A stretch of DNA of 64,000 nucleotides from Diplocloster modestus (GTDB taxonomy: Bacteria > Bacillota > Clostridia > Lachnospirales > Lachnospiraceae), in assembly GCF_019042245.1 (NCBI RefSeq), contig NZ_JAHQCX010000009.1, forward strand, positions 62,001 to 126,000, given 5' to 3'. The number at the start of each line of letters is the position of its first letter. Position 1 is the first letter of the stretch. Below the pieces are notes generated by a model. That model saw only the letters and a list, made by a program, of their open reading frames with translations. It ran no database searches and was not told the DNA's origin. Made by a program: the position numbers and the translations under genes. Below are positions 56,987-64,000 of this stretch, in pieces.

Positions 56987-57814
56987 ATGAGATTTATGAA
57001 TAAACTGGAACGCAAATTTGGCAAATACGCAATTCATAACCTGATGTATTACATTATTATTTTATACGGTTTTGGCTTTTTACTGGCCTGGTTTGGCGGA
57101 GATTTTTATTATCAGTATTTAAGCCTGGACGCTTCGAAGATTCTTCAGGGGCAGATTTGGAGGATTGTGACATTTCTAATCCAACCACCCAGTACCAGTC
57201 TGGTGTTTGTGATTTTTGCCCTGTATTTGTATTATATGATCGGCAGTTCACTGGAAAATACCTGGGGAGCTTTCCGGTTCAATCTGTATTTCTTCACTGG
57301 GGTTATATTACATGTAATTGTTGCAATATTGCTGTACCTGTTTACCGGGCGCGTTTATCTGCTGGGAACTTCCTATATTAATATGTCTTTGTTTTTTGCG
57401 TTTGCAGCGCTGTTCCCCAATATGGAATTTATGTTGTTTTTTATCCTGCCGATCAAGGTGAAGTGGCTGGCTATACTGGACGCCGTATTCTTTGCCGTGT
57501 CGATCGTAGGCGGTTTCATCGGAGGTTCTCCGGCCAGCAGTATCGCGGCGATTATATCACTGGGGAATTTCCTCATGTTCTATTTTGCGACCAGAAATTA
57601 TCAGAGAGTTTCCCCCAGGGAAATTCAGAGAAAGAAAAAATACAAAAGAGAAATCCATGCGTCCACCAGCGGTCCCAAACACAAATGTGCGGTCTGCGGG
57701 CGTACGGAGCTGGACGGAGATAATCTGGAATTCCGTTTCTGTACCAAATGTGATGGAAGCTATGAGTATTGCCAGGATCACCTGTTTACTCATGAGCATA
57801 TCAAAAAACATTGA
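56987..57814 (+). CDS. Rhomboid-like membrane protein with C-terminal zinc ribbon
   Basis: The 275-residue protein starts at ATG 56987 behind AAAGAGGTG. It has about six hydrophobic helices in the order of the rhomboid fold, with the first loop text WRIVTFLIQPPST and FPNMEFMLFFILPIKVKWLA after helix 4. The catalytic GxSG is replaced by GTSYINMS, and the helix-6 His motif is missing (ISLGNF), so it is likely a non-protease. The cytoplasmic tail has a zinc-ribbon-like CAVCGRTE...CTKCDGSYEYCQDH. Its job is unknown; derlin-like roles in membrane protein handling are possible. Confidence 0.75.
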   Translation: MRFMNKLERKFGKYAIHNLMYYIIILYGFGFLLAWFGGDFYYQYLSLDASKILQGQIWRIVTFLIQPPSTSLVFVIFALYLYYMIGSSLENTWGAFRFNLYFFTGVILHVIVAILLYLFTGRVYLLGTSYINMSLFFAFAALFPNMEFMLFFILPIKVKWLAILDAVFFAVSIVGGFIGGSPASSIAAIISLGNFLMFYFATRNYQRVSPREIQRKKKYKREIHASTSGPKHKCAVCGRTELDGDNLEFRFCTKCDGSYEYCQDHLFTHEHIKKH

Positions 57815-57840
57815 TATACTGACATAGTTTGGAGGAGTTT

Positions 57841-59277
57841 ATGAAAAAAACGAAAATTATCTGTACGATGGGACCAAATACCAATGACAGGGAGTTGTTG
57901 AAGAAATTGGCCCTGAATGGAATGGACATTGCCAGGTTTAACTTTTCTCATGGTGATTATGAAGAACAATTACACCGGATCAATCTGTTAAAGAGTGTCA
58001 GGGAAGAGATCGGCCGTCCCATCGCCATGCTGCTGGATACCAAAGGACCTGAGATCCGCACCGGCATCATGGCAGGCGACCGGAAAGTGCGTCTGAAAGA
58101 GGGAGATACCTACACACTGACGACGGATAAAGTAGAAGGCGGAAGCCATCGCTGCTCCGTGACCTATCCGGGGCTTGTGGAAGATCTAAGCGTCGGGAAC
58201 CGGATCCTGATTGACGATGGTTTGATTGAGCTGCAGGTTCAGGAACTGACGCAGAAGGATATTATCTGTACCGTGATCAACGGCGGCGAGCTGGGACAAA
58301 AAAAAGGGGTAAATGTACCCAATGTCAGCGTAAAACTGCCTGCACTTACCCAGAAAGATAAAGATGATATTTTATTCGGAATAGAACAGGGGTTTGATTT
58401 TATCGCGGCATCCTTTGTACGGTCCGCGGATTGTGTGAAAGAAATCAAAGAGCTGTTAAAAGAACACGGGGCCGGATATGTTCCTGTCATATCGAAGATA
58501 GAGAATGCAGAGGGAATTCAGAATTTCGATGAAATCATGTACTGCAGCGATGGAATCATGGTGGCCCGGGGTGATCTGGGGGTAGAGATTCCTGCCGAGG
58601 AGGTTCCCTACCTGCAAAAACAGATTATCAAAAAGTGTAATGATAATTATAAGCCGGTTATAACCGCCACACAGATGCTGGACTCCATGATCCGCAACCC
58701 GCGTCCTACCAGAGCGGAAGTTACGGATGTGGCCAACGCGATCTACGACGGTACCGATGCGGTCATGCTCTCCGGTGAAACGGCCATGGGTAAATATCCC
58801 GTGGAAGCGCTGCGAATGATGTCCAAGATCGCGGAATTCACAGAATCCAATGTGGATTATGAGCAGTTAATGGAACACAAAAAAATGCACCGCAAGAATA
58901 ATATTTCCAGCGCGGTAGCCTACTCATCAGTAGCCACCGCGGCCAATCTGGGAGCCAAATGCATCATTACCCCGACGGTATCCGGTGCGACGGCCAGGAT
59001 GATGTCCAAGTTTCGTCCAAAGGTGAATATCATCGGTGTATCCCCAAATGAGGCCACACTTCGTAAAATGCAGATTTACTGGGGCGTGTATCCGCTTCTT
59101 TCTGTAGAGGAAGATACGACAGAAGAGATCATGGACCGGGCGGTAGCGCTGGCAAAAGATCAGCAATTTGTCGAAAAAGGAGACATCGTGGTGCTGACAG
59201 CGGGTATCCCGTCCACTAATGTACAGGCGGGTAAAGGAAGCATGAGTAATACCATGCGTGTGGTCATTATCGACTGA
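57841..59277 (+). CDS. pyk: Pyruvate kinase
   Basis: The 478-residue protein starts at ATG 57841 after TTGGAGGAG. Motifs: KIICTMGPNT, FNFSHGDYEEQ, DTKGPEIRTG, VSVKLPALTQKDKDDI and KIENAEGIQNFDEI followed by MVARGDLGVEIP and TQMLDSM. It converts phosphoenolpyruvate and ADP to pyruvate and ATP. It is the shorter form without the extra PEP-utiliser domain found in many bacilli. The rhomboid-like gene ends 26 bp upstream. Confidence 0.97.
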   Translation: MKKTKIICTMGPNTNDRELLKKLALNGMDIARFNFSHGDYEEQLHRINLLKSVREEIGRPIAMLLDTKGPEIRTGIMAGDRKVRLKEGDTYTLTTDKVEGGSHRCSVTYPGLVEDLSVGNRILIDDGLIELQVQELTQKDIICTVINGGELGQKKGVNVPNVSVKLPALTQKDKDDILFGIEQGFDFIAASFVRSADCVKEIKELLKEHGAGYVPVISKIENAEGIQNFDEIMYCSDGIMVARGDLGVEIPAEEVPYLQKQIIKKCNDNYKPVITATQMLDSMIRNPRPTRAEVTDVANAIYDGTDAVMLSGETAMGKYPVEALRMMSKIAEFTESNVDYEQLMEHKKMHRKNNISSAVAYSSVATAANLGAKCIITPTVSGATARMMSKFRPKVNIIGVSPNEATLRKMQIYWGVYPLLSVEEDTTEEIMDRAVALAKDQQFVEKGDIVVLTAGIPSTNVQAGKGSMSNTMRVVIID

Positions 59278-59312
59278 TACCAAATACTGACATGTCCCAT
59301 TTGGATTTTTTC

Positions 59313-59341
59313 TTGAAAATGCGCACATACTAGAGTATAAT
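59313..59341 (+). promoter_or_regulatory. Promoter of probable 6S RNA
   Basis: TTGAAA (59313-59318) and TATAAT (59336-59341) have a 17-bp spacer. The predicted start near 59348 is 255 nt before a terminator, with no coding frame in between. Confidence 0.7.
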
Positions 59342-59347
59342 AATTTT

Positions 59348-59603
59348 AGAGCAAATAGTTAGAAAAAATAGTTAGAGTGATTCCTGAAATGTTCGACAAT
59401 CCTGCAATTTTGAACCTACATTTTCTTTTATGGGATTCCTATATTGCCCGTTCTGATGTCAGGCCGTCATTACGCAGCGGAAGGCAGATGACGGGTTGCG
59501 GTCGCCCACCTAGCTGTGGCTAGGAGTCAAAATAGCAGGAAACGGCATTTTGGGGTAACAAAAGAAGAAAGCAGCTGTTTTCGGACAGCTGCTCTTTTTT
59601 TAT
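59348..59603 (+). ncRNA. ssrS: Probable 6S RNA
   Basis: The transcript from the promoter at 59313 to the hairpin at 59571 has no plausible gene. It folds as a long rod: closing arms CCTGCAATTTTGA (59401-59413) and TCAAAATAGCAGG (to 59539), and an inner hairpin CCGTCAT...ATGACGG. Text typical of Firmicutes 6S RNA is present: TTTTGAACCTACATTTT, GGGATTCC, GCCCGTT, AGCGGAAGGCA and GACGGGTTGCGG. 6S RNA mimics an open promoter and sequesters sigma-A RNA polymerase in stationary phase. Exact ends are approximate. Confidence 0.75.
59570..59603 (+). terminator. Terminator of the 6S RNA transcript
   Basis: Hairpin AGCAGCTGT-TTTCGG-ACAGCTGCT followed by CTTTTTTTATT. Confidence 0.92.
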
Positions 59604-59697
59604 TACATAAGTCTTCTGATGTGCCCGTCCAATAGTTTGCATAAAACCCCGGACTGTGTAATATATTTTAAATATCATAAAAAAGGACAGGTATCTT

Positions 59698-61626
59698 ATG
59701 AACAACAAGGTGAAATATAAACTGATGCTGATCATACTTGGTATCCTCGTGATACTGTTCCTCCTGATCGGCCAGCTGATACCCAAAAAAGAGACGGCCC
59801 CGAAACCGGAAGAACCTGAAAAGCCGCTGGCTAACGCTGAGCTGTTCGTTTTAGGGACCTCCGTATCGATAGAAGGTTTGGAAGAAAACCAGGTCTATAC
59901 CGATCAGGGACTTTTTCTCAATCAGACAGGCGAGGATCTGGAGCGGTACCGGATGCAGAACATACAGGTCGTGTTAAAAGACGGCACCATCGAGGCTGTC
60001 TGCGGGACACTTGAAAAAGAGACCACATTAGTGAACGTATGGATTACCGGACCAACGGAAAATGGATTCCGGATTTTTGTAGACGGATATTACATAAATT
60101 TTGAAGGAGATAAACCCACACAGGATGTCAACGGGGTCCTCGGTGATGTGGTCGTAGCCTACGAAAAAGTGACCCGGCTGCGTATCAAACAGGATACCAT
60201 ATCCGGACGTATCCTGTCCGTCCAGCTGGACGGCGTGGAGATCGAAGGTTACGGTCTGGTACCTTTTTCGGATCAGTTCCGCCTGTATCAGATCTATGGA
60301 CAACTGGCACAGAAAGAACTGGTCAATCTGGTTGTCGGATACGATATAACTGAATTCGTGGTGGCCGAAGGAAAGTTATGCGCCGGCCTGGTAAACAAAC
60401 CGTTGACCATGGATCACATCCGTGTCCTGATCAAAACCAACGATTACGCGGATATCTTCCACAGCCAGATACAATTGTCCGGGAACAACGGGTTTACGAT
60501 CCAATACGGTCAAAACACAGAAGAGCACGCGGCCCAGGAGAGTGTCACTATCGCGGCAGATAGCCCCTACTGGGAGGAAAACCGAATTCTGCTGGCTCCT
60601 GCTGAGGGCGGTACGCTGACCCTGGAATCCATAACCAGAAACCAGGGAAATCCCAGCTACGCAGGCACCCTGGAAATCCGCAGAGAGGACGGCGGTCTTG
60701 TTATTGTCAACGATATTCCGTTGGAAGAATACCTCTATGGAGTTCTTCCCAGCGAGATGCCTTCCAGCTACGGACTGGAGGCGCTGAAGGCCCAGGCGGT
60801 CTGTGCCAGAAGCTATGCATATAATCAGATTCTGAACAGCGGCTATGCTCAGTACGGAGCCCACGCCGACGACAGTGTCAAATTCCAGGTATACAACAAT
60901 CTGCCTCAAACCCCTGAAGTCGTGCAGGCTGTTGACGAAACACGGGGAGTTGTAGCCGCCTATGAAGACACGGTCATTACAGCCTACTATTTCTCCACTT
61001 CCTGCGGCCATACTACTGACGGCTGTATATGGAACCCGGAGAGCAACGACTCCACACCGTACCTGCAGGGTAAATTTTCCGGTGATGAACAGCCGGAGCA
61101 GGATCTCACACAAGAAGATGCGTTCCAGGCCTTCATACAAAAAAATGATTACGCCTCCTATGACAGTCAGGAGAGCTGGTACCGCTGGAAGGTACGGATT
61201 CCCGCAGCCAGCCTGACCGAAAACATGAAAGCCTTCGGCAATATTGGCACCGTAAAAAGTGTAACCATTACCAAAAGAGGTGCCGGAGGTGTCGCCGCGG
61301 AACTAAGCGTTCAGGGGACTGAAGGGAACACCGTGGTCACTACAGAGTATGACATCCGCGGAGCACTGTCTCCAAAAGGCTGCACAGTTAGTCGGATGGA
61401 CGGATCAGAAGTGGAAGGCACCTCGCTTTTGCCAAGCGCTTACATCATTCTAAGCCCTGTCATGGAGCAGGATCAGTTAACTGCTTATGATATCATCGGG
61501 GGAGGGTACGGCCACGGGGCAGGAATGAGCCAGAACGGGGCAAAGTTCATGGCCTCCCAGGGTAAATCTTATCAGGATATTCTGCAGTTTTACTACAGCG
61601 GGATCAGTTTTAAGCAATTGTATTAG
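59698..61626 (+). CDS. SpoIID/LytB-domain protein
   Basis: The 642-residue protein has a signal-anchor (LMLIILGILVILFLLIGQLI). About 300 residues of beta-rich N-terminal region follow, then the SpoIID domain: IPLEEYLYGVLPSEMPSSYGLEALKAQAVCARSYAY, then VITAYYFSTSCGHTTDG and GGGYGHGAGMSQNGA near the end. SpoIID enzymes are lytic transglycosylases that remodel peptidoglycan in engulfment; related LytB-type proteins activate amidases. The long N-terminal part is not in SpoIID itself, so it may act in vegetative cells. Confidence 0.88.
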   Translation: MNNKVKYKLMLIILGILVILFLLIGQLIPKKETAPKPEEPEKPLANAELFVLGTSVSIEGLEENQVYTDQGLFLNQTGEDLERYRMQNIQVVLKDGTIEAVCGTLEKETTLVNVWITGPTENGFRIFVDGYYINFEGDKPTQDVNGVLGDVVVAYEKVTRLRIKQDTISGRILSVQLDGVEIEGYGLVPFSDQFRLYQIYGQLAQKELVNLVVGYDITEFVVAEGKLCAGLVNKPLTMDHIRVLIKTNDYADIFHSQIQLSGNNGFTIQYGQNTEEHAAQESVTIAADSPYWEENRILLAPAEGGTLTLESITRNQGNPSYAGTLEIRREDGGLVIVNDIPLEEYLYGVLPSEMPSSYGLEALKAQAVCARSYAYNQILNSGYAQYGAHADDSVKFQVYNNLPQTPEVVQAVDETRGVVAAYEDTVITAYYFSTSCGHTTDGCIWNPESNDSTPYLQGKFSGDEQPEQDLTQEDAFQAFIQKNDYASYDSQESWYRWKVRIPAASLTENMKAFGNIGTVKSVTITKRGAGGVAAELSVQGTEGNTVVTTEYDIRGALSPKGCTVSRMDGSEVEGTSLLPSAYIILSPVMEQDQLTAYDIIGGGYGHGAGMSQNGAKFMASQGKSYQDILQFYYSGISFKQLY

Positions 61627-61775
61627 GAAGTCCGGGGCGGGGGCTTTATACAGCCGCCGCCCGTTGCCTCGCTGTCCCTCAAAAATAATTAAAAACTAAC
61701 CCCATGTCCTTCCTTGCAGTTTTGATGAAATCATGATATGATTTTTTAACAGCAGTTCAGAGGAAGGAAAAATGT

Positions 61776-62630
61776 ATGTACCTTATTTATATTATTCGGG
61801 ATTTTAGTAAAAGGTTATCGAAAGACCATGTGAGTGCTTATTCCGCGCAGGCGGCCTTTTTTATCATGTTGTCTTTCTTTCCTTTTATGATGCTGTTGCT
61901 GTCGCTGGTTCAGTATTTGCCTATCGGTAAGCAGGATATCTTTAATGTGATTAAAAGTGTGACTCCGCTTTCTTTTAAATCTACGGTGATTATGATTGTA
62001 GATGAATTGTATGACAAGACCATTACGGTGGTGTCGCTGTCCGCTGTGGTGGCGATCTGGTCATCAGCGAGAGGGATCATGTCCATAGCGGGAGGACTGA
62101 ACTCCGTCAATGGGGTAAGTGAAACCAGAAATTATTTTTTTATCCGCATCCGGGCGGCTTTTTATACGGTATTGTTTATTATCACACTGCTTCTGACTTT
62201 TGGCCTGCTGATTTTTGGCAACTGGATTCTGGGATTTATAGAGGAACATATTCCGGGGATCCAGGGGACTTTTTCTTTTCTGATTCAGTTTCGGTCACTG
62301 ATTATGGTGCTGGTGCTGATGTTCTTCTTTACCTTGATGTACAAATTTCTGCCGAACCGTAAGGCGGGAATGTTTGCCCAGTTTCCCGGCGCTCTTTTTA
62401 CAGCTATTGGCTGGATGGCATTTTCGTACTGCTTTTCTATTTATATTAATTACTTCAGTGATTTCTCCAAGATCTATGGAAATCTGACGACGATTATTGT
62501 GGTCATGCTGTGGCTGTATATCAGTATGTATATTCTGCTGATTGGAGCGGAAGTCAACTCATATTTTGCCACGGAAATCCGGTTATTTCAAACGAGGAGA
62601 CACAAAAAATCAGGAAAAAGTCCACAATAG
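61776..62630 (+). CDS. YihY/BrkB-family membrane protein
   Basis: The 284-residue protein has about six helices and the YihY-like pattern (DFSKRLSKDHVSAYSAQAAFFIMLSFFPFMMLLLS..., RGIMSIAGGLNSV, and PGALFTAIGWMAFSYCFSIYINYFSDFSKIYGNLTTIIVVMLWLYIS). YihY proteins were once called RNase BN in error; their activity is unknown. The start ATG 61776 follows GAGGAAGGA. The tail is basic (RRHKKSGKSPQ). Confidence 0.88.
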   Translation: MYLIYIIRDFSKRLSKDHVSAYSAQAAFFIMLSFFPFMMLLLSLVQYLPIGKQDIFNVIKSVTPLSFKSTVIMIVDELYDKTITVVSLSAVVAIWSSARGIMSIAGGLNSVNGVSETRNYFFIRIRAAFYTVLFIITLLLTFGLLIFGNWILGFIEEHIPGIQGTFSFLIQFRSLIMVLVLMFFFTLMYKFLPNRKAGMFAQFPGALFTAIGWMAFSYCFSIYINYFSDFSKIYGNLTTIIVVMLWLYISMYILLIGAEVNSYFATEIRLFQTRRHKKSGKSPQ

Positions 62631-62638
62631 GCCGTTTA

Positions 62639-62713
62639 GGAGGGGACTGGCATCTTTCTCCACATAGTTACTGTTCGGTTTAGTGTTACTGCCGAAAGAT
62701 GCCAGTCCCCTCT
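62639..62713. repeat. Short copy of the palindromic intergenic repeat
   Basis: GGAGGGGACTGGCATCTTTC (62639-62658) pairs with GAAAGATGCCAGTCCCCTC at the right end. The 23-bp inner arm of the copy at 21597 is missing, leaving a 75-bp element. Confidence 0.8.
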
Positions 62714-62745
62714 CTATGCTTCCGGATTTACGATAAAAAATAAAC

Positions 62746-62774
62746 TTGACAATTCCAGGCTGCATGTATAGAAT
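62746..62774 (+). promoter_or_regulatory. Promoter of pheS T-box transcript
   Basis: TTGACA (62746-62751) and TAGAAT (62769-62774), 17-bp spacer. Confidence 0.75.
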
Positions 62775-62789
62775 ATAAAAGATAAGAAA

Positions 62790-63032
62790 AGGCTGTGAAG
62801 GTGTTTAGTAGAAACTCATTTTCCTGCAGAGAGAGGGAGTCACCGGCTGTAAGCTTCCTCAGGTTCAGATGAGCGACGAATTTCCCACTGGAGCTGCATT
62901 TCCGAAATTTCAGTAAGAAATGCCGTAACCTGTGCGTTAAGCAGATGATAAGTGCCCGGATCGTATTCCGGGAATTAGGGTGGTACCACGGATATCGCTT
63001 CGTCCCTTTGCAGGATGGGGCTTTTTTTTATG
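62790..63032 (+). ncRNA. T-box leader (tRNA-Phe-sensing) of pheS
   Basis: Shows the conserved T-box features: AGAGAGGGAGTC after stem I start, a specifier loop with a UUC-like triplet, and the T-box AGGGTGGTACCACGG (about 62978-62992). A terminator with arms around CGTCCC/GGATGGGG and a T-run (63021-63028) follows. Uncharged tRNA-Phe would favour antitermination and raise phenylalanyl-tRNA synthetase. The specifier was not located with certainty. Confidence 0.93.
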
Positions 63033-63079
63033 CAATGGGAAAACAGCTTAAAGCTTAACAAAAGTAAAGGAGAAAAACA

Positions 63080-64000
63080 ATGAAGGAAAAATTGGATCAA
63101 ATCAGGCAGGAAGCGTTGAAACAGATCGCAGATTCAGACGCACTGGACAAATTAAATGATGTGCGTGTGGCTTTCCTTGGCAAGAAAGGAAAATTAACCG
63201 CTGTTCTGAAGGGGATGAAGGACGTGCCGGCAGAGGAGCGTCCGCTGGTGGGACAGCTGGTAAATGAGACCCGCGCGGCGATTGAAGGATTTCTGGAAGA
63301 ATCCAGAGCTAAAATGGAAAAGATAGCACGGGAAGAACAGTTGAAAAGAGAAGTCATCGATGTCACTCTTCCGGCAAAAAAGAACAGTGTAGGACACCGG
63401 CATCCCAACACGATTGCGCTGGAAGAGGTCGAGAGAATCTTCGTGGGTATGGGATATGAGGTTGTGGAAGGACCGGAAGTGGAATACGATTATTATAATT
63501 TCGAGGCACTGAATATACCGGCGAATCATCCCGCCAAGGATGAACAGGATACTTTCTATATCACAAGCGATATCGTGCTTCGTACCCAGACCTCTCCGGT
63601 ACAGGTCCGCGTGATGGAAAAAGGGAAACTGCCGATCCGTGTGCTTGCCCCGGGTAGAGTATTCCGTTCGGACGAGGTGGACGCGACACATTCCCCTTCC
63701 TTCCATCAGATCGAAGGACTGGTGATTGATAAAAATATCACATTTGCCGACTTGAAAGGAACACTGGCAGAATTCGCGAGACAGCTGTTTGGACCGGAGA
63801 CAAAAGTGAAATTCCGCCCTCATCATTTCCCGTTTACCGAGCCCAGCGCGGAGGTGGATGTCACCTGTTTCAAATGCGGAGGGAAGGGCTGCCGGTTCTG
63901 TAAAGGTTCGGGCTGGATCGAGATCCTGGGCTGTGGTATGGTTCATCCCAACGTTCTTAAAATGAGCGGAATTGATCCGGAGGAATACTCCGGTTTCGCG
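63080..64000 (+). CDS. pheS: Phenylalanyl-tRNA synthetase alpha subunit, N-terminal part (cut by window end)
   Basis: The frame opens at ATG 63080 after AAAGGAGAAAAACA and stays open to the window end, giving 307 residues of about 340. It has the N-terminal coiled-coil region, then class II motifs: GHRHPNTIALEEVERIF, THSPSFHQIEGLVIDK (motif 2), and FRPHHFPFTEPSAEVDV. The cysteine-rich CFKCGGKGCRFCKGSGW insertion is typical of Clostridia-type PheS. It charges tRNA-Phe with the beta subunit that should lie downstream. Confidence 0.97.
   Translation, partial: MKEKLDQIRQEALKQIADSDALDKLNDVRVAFLGKKGKLTAVLKGMKDVPAEERPLVGQLVNETRAAIEGFLEESRAKMEKIAREEQLKREVIDVTLPAKKNSVGHRHPNTIALEEVERIFVGMGYEVVEGPEVEYDYYNFEALNIPANHPAKDEQDTFYITSDIVLRTQTSPVQVRVMEKGKLPIRVLAPGRVFRSDEVDATHSPSFHQIEGLVIDKNITFADLKGTLAEFARQLFGPETKVKFRPHHFPFTEPSAEVDVTCFKCGGKGCRFCKGSGWIEILGCGMVHPNVLKMSGIDPEEYSGFA

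Noticed and set aside
21597-62713. CRISPR array
   Set aside because: The recurring sequences are palindromic elements kilobases apart, not regularly spaced repeats, and no cas gene is present.

Overview
The window looks like a chromosomal segment of a spore-forming clostridium, most likely Lachnospiraceae. The reasons are the gene families (YlbJ, SpoIID-like, SleB/CwlJ-like, DUF2089, DUF6440, DUF4432), the order rsmD-coaD-ylbJ, frequent TTG starts with strong GGAGG sites, a perfect CGAAC-N4-GTTCG SOS box before recA, a T-box before pheS and an FMN riboswitch before ribU. Composition is moderate in GC except for a clearly AT-rich patch at about 27.2-29.1 kb. No species can be named from sequence alone.

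Layout. 0-8 kb: tail of an ABC-F ATPase, a CorA transporter, a membrane GGDEF protein, an amidohydrolase, miaB, then the rsmD-coaD-coiled-coil operon converging on ylbJ. 8-12 kb: pepD, a small lipoprotein, a wrecked AraC-type regulator and an M23 peptidase. 12-21.6 kb: a small alarmone synthetase, an RNA m5C methyltransferase, two pseudouridine synthases, a HAD phosphatase, a YgiQ radical SAM protein, an SDR, and a coiled-coil SleB-type hydrolase. 21.6-26.6 kb: a long inverted repeat, a heterodimeric ABC exporter with a palindrome inside its promoter, and riboswitch-controlled ribU. 26.6-32.5 kb: an accessory region at the 3' end of a tRNA-Thr gene. It holds a lysin-domain remnant, two AT-rich paralogous exported proteins, small unknown genes, paired GTTAGTCAA repeats, an RHH protein, a membrane protein and a broken MFS transporter.

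32.7-42.7 kb: topB, a MacA/MacB-type efflux operon with its own two-component system, and a divergent DUF2089 operon with a tandem 21-bp repeat upstream. 42.8-50.7 kb: adenine deaminase and a second deaminase-type amidohydrolase, a DUF6440/DUF4432/CBM9-like cluster, a MarR-MATE pair and a VOC protein. 51-54 kb: a NitT/TauT-type ABC pair lacking a binding protein, queH, and a 166-bp imperfect palindrome. 54-64 kb: SOS-controlled recA-recX, a second CorA, a rhomboid-like protein without catalytic motifs, pyk, a probable 6S RNA, a SpoIID-domain protein, a YihY protein and T-box-controlled pheS, cut by the window end.

The least explained signals are: (i) a leader of about 110 nt shared by queH and the broken MFS gene, with a partial match before miaB; (ii) the AT-rich paralogous exported pair beside tRNA-Thr; (iii) a family of palindromic intergenic repeats; (iv) the duplicated C-terminal domain in the DUF2089 operon. 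None of these proves a new system, but (i) and (ii) merit work.
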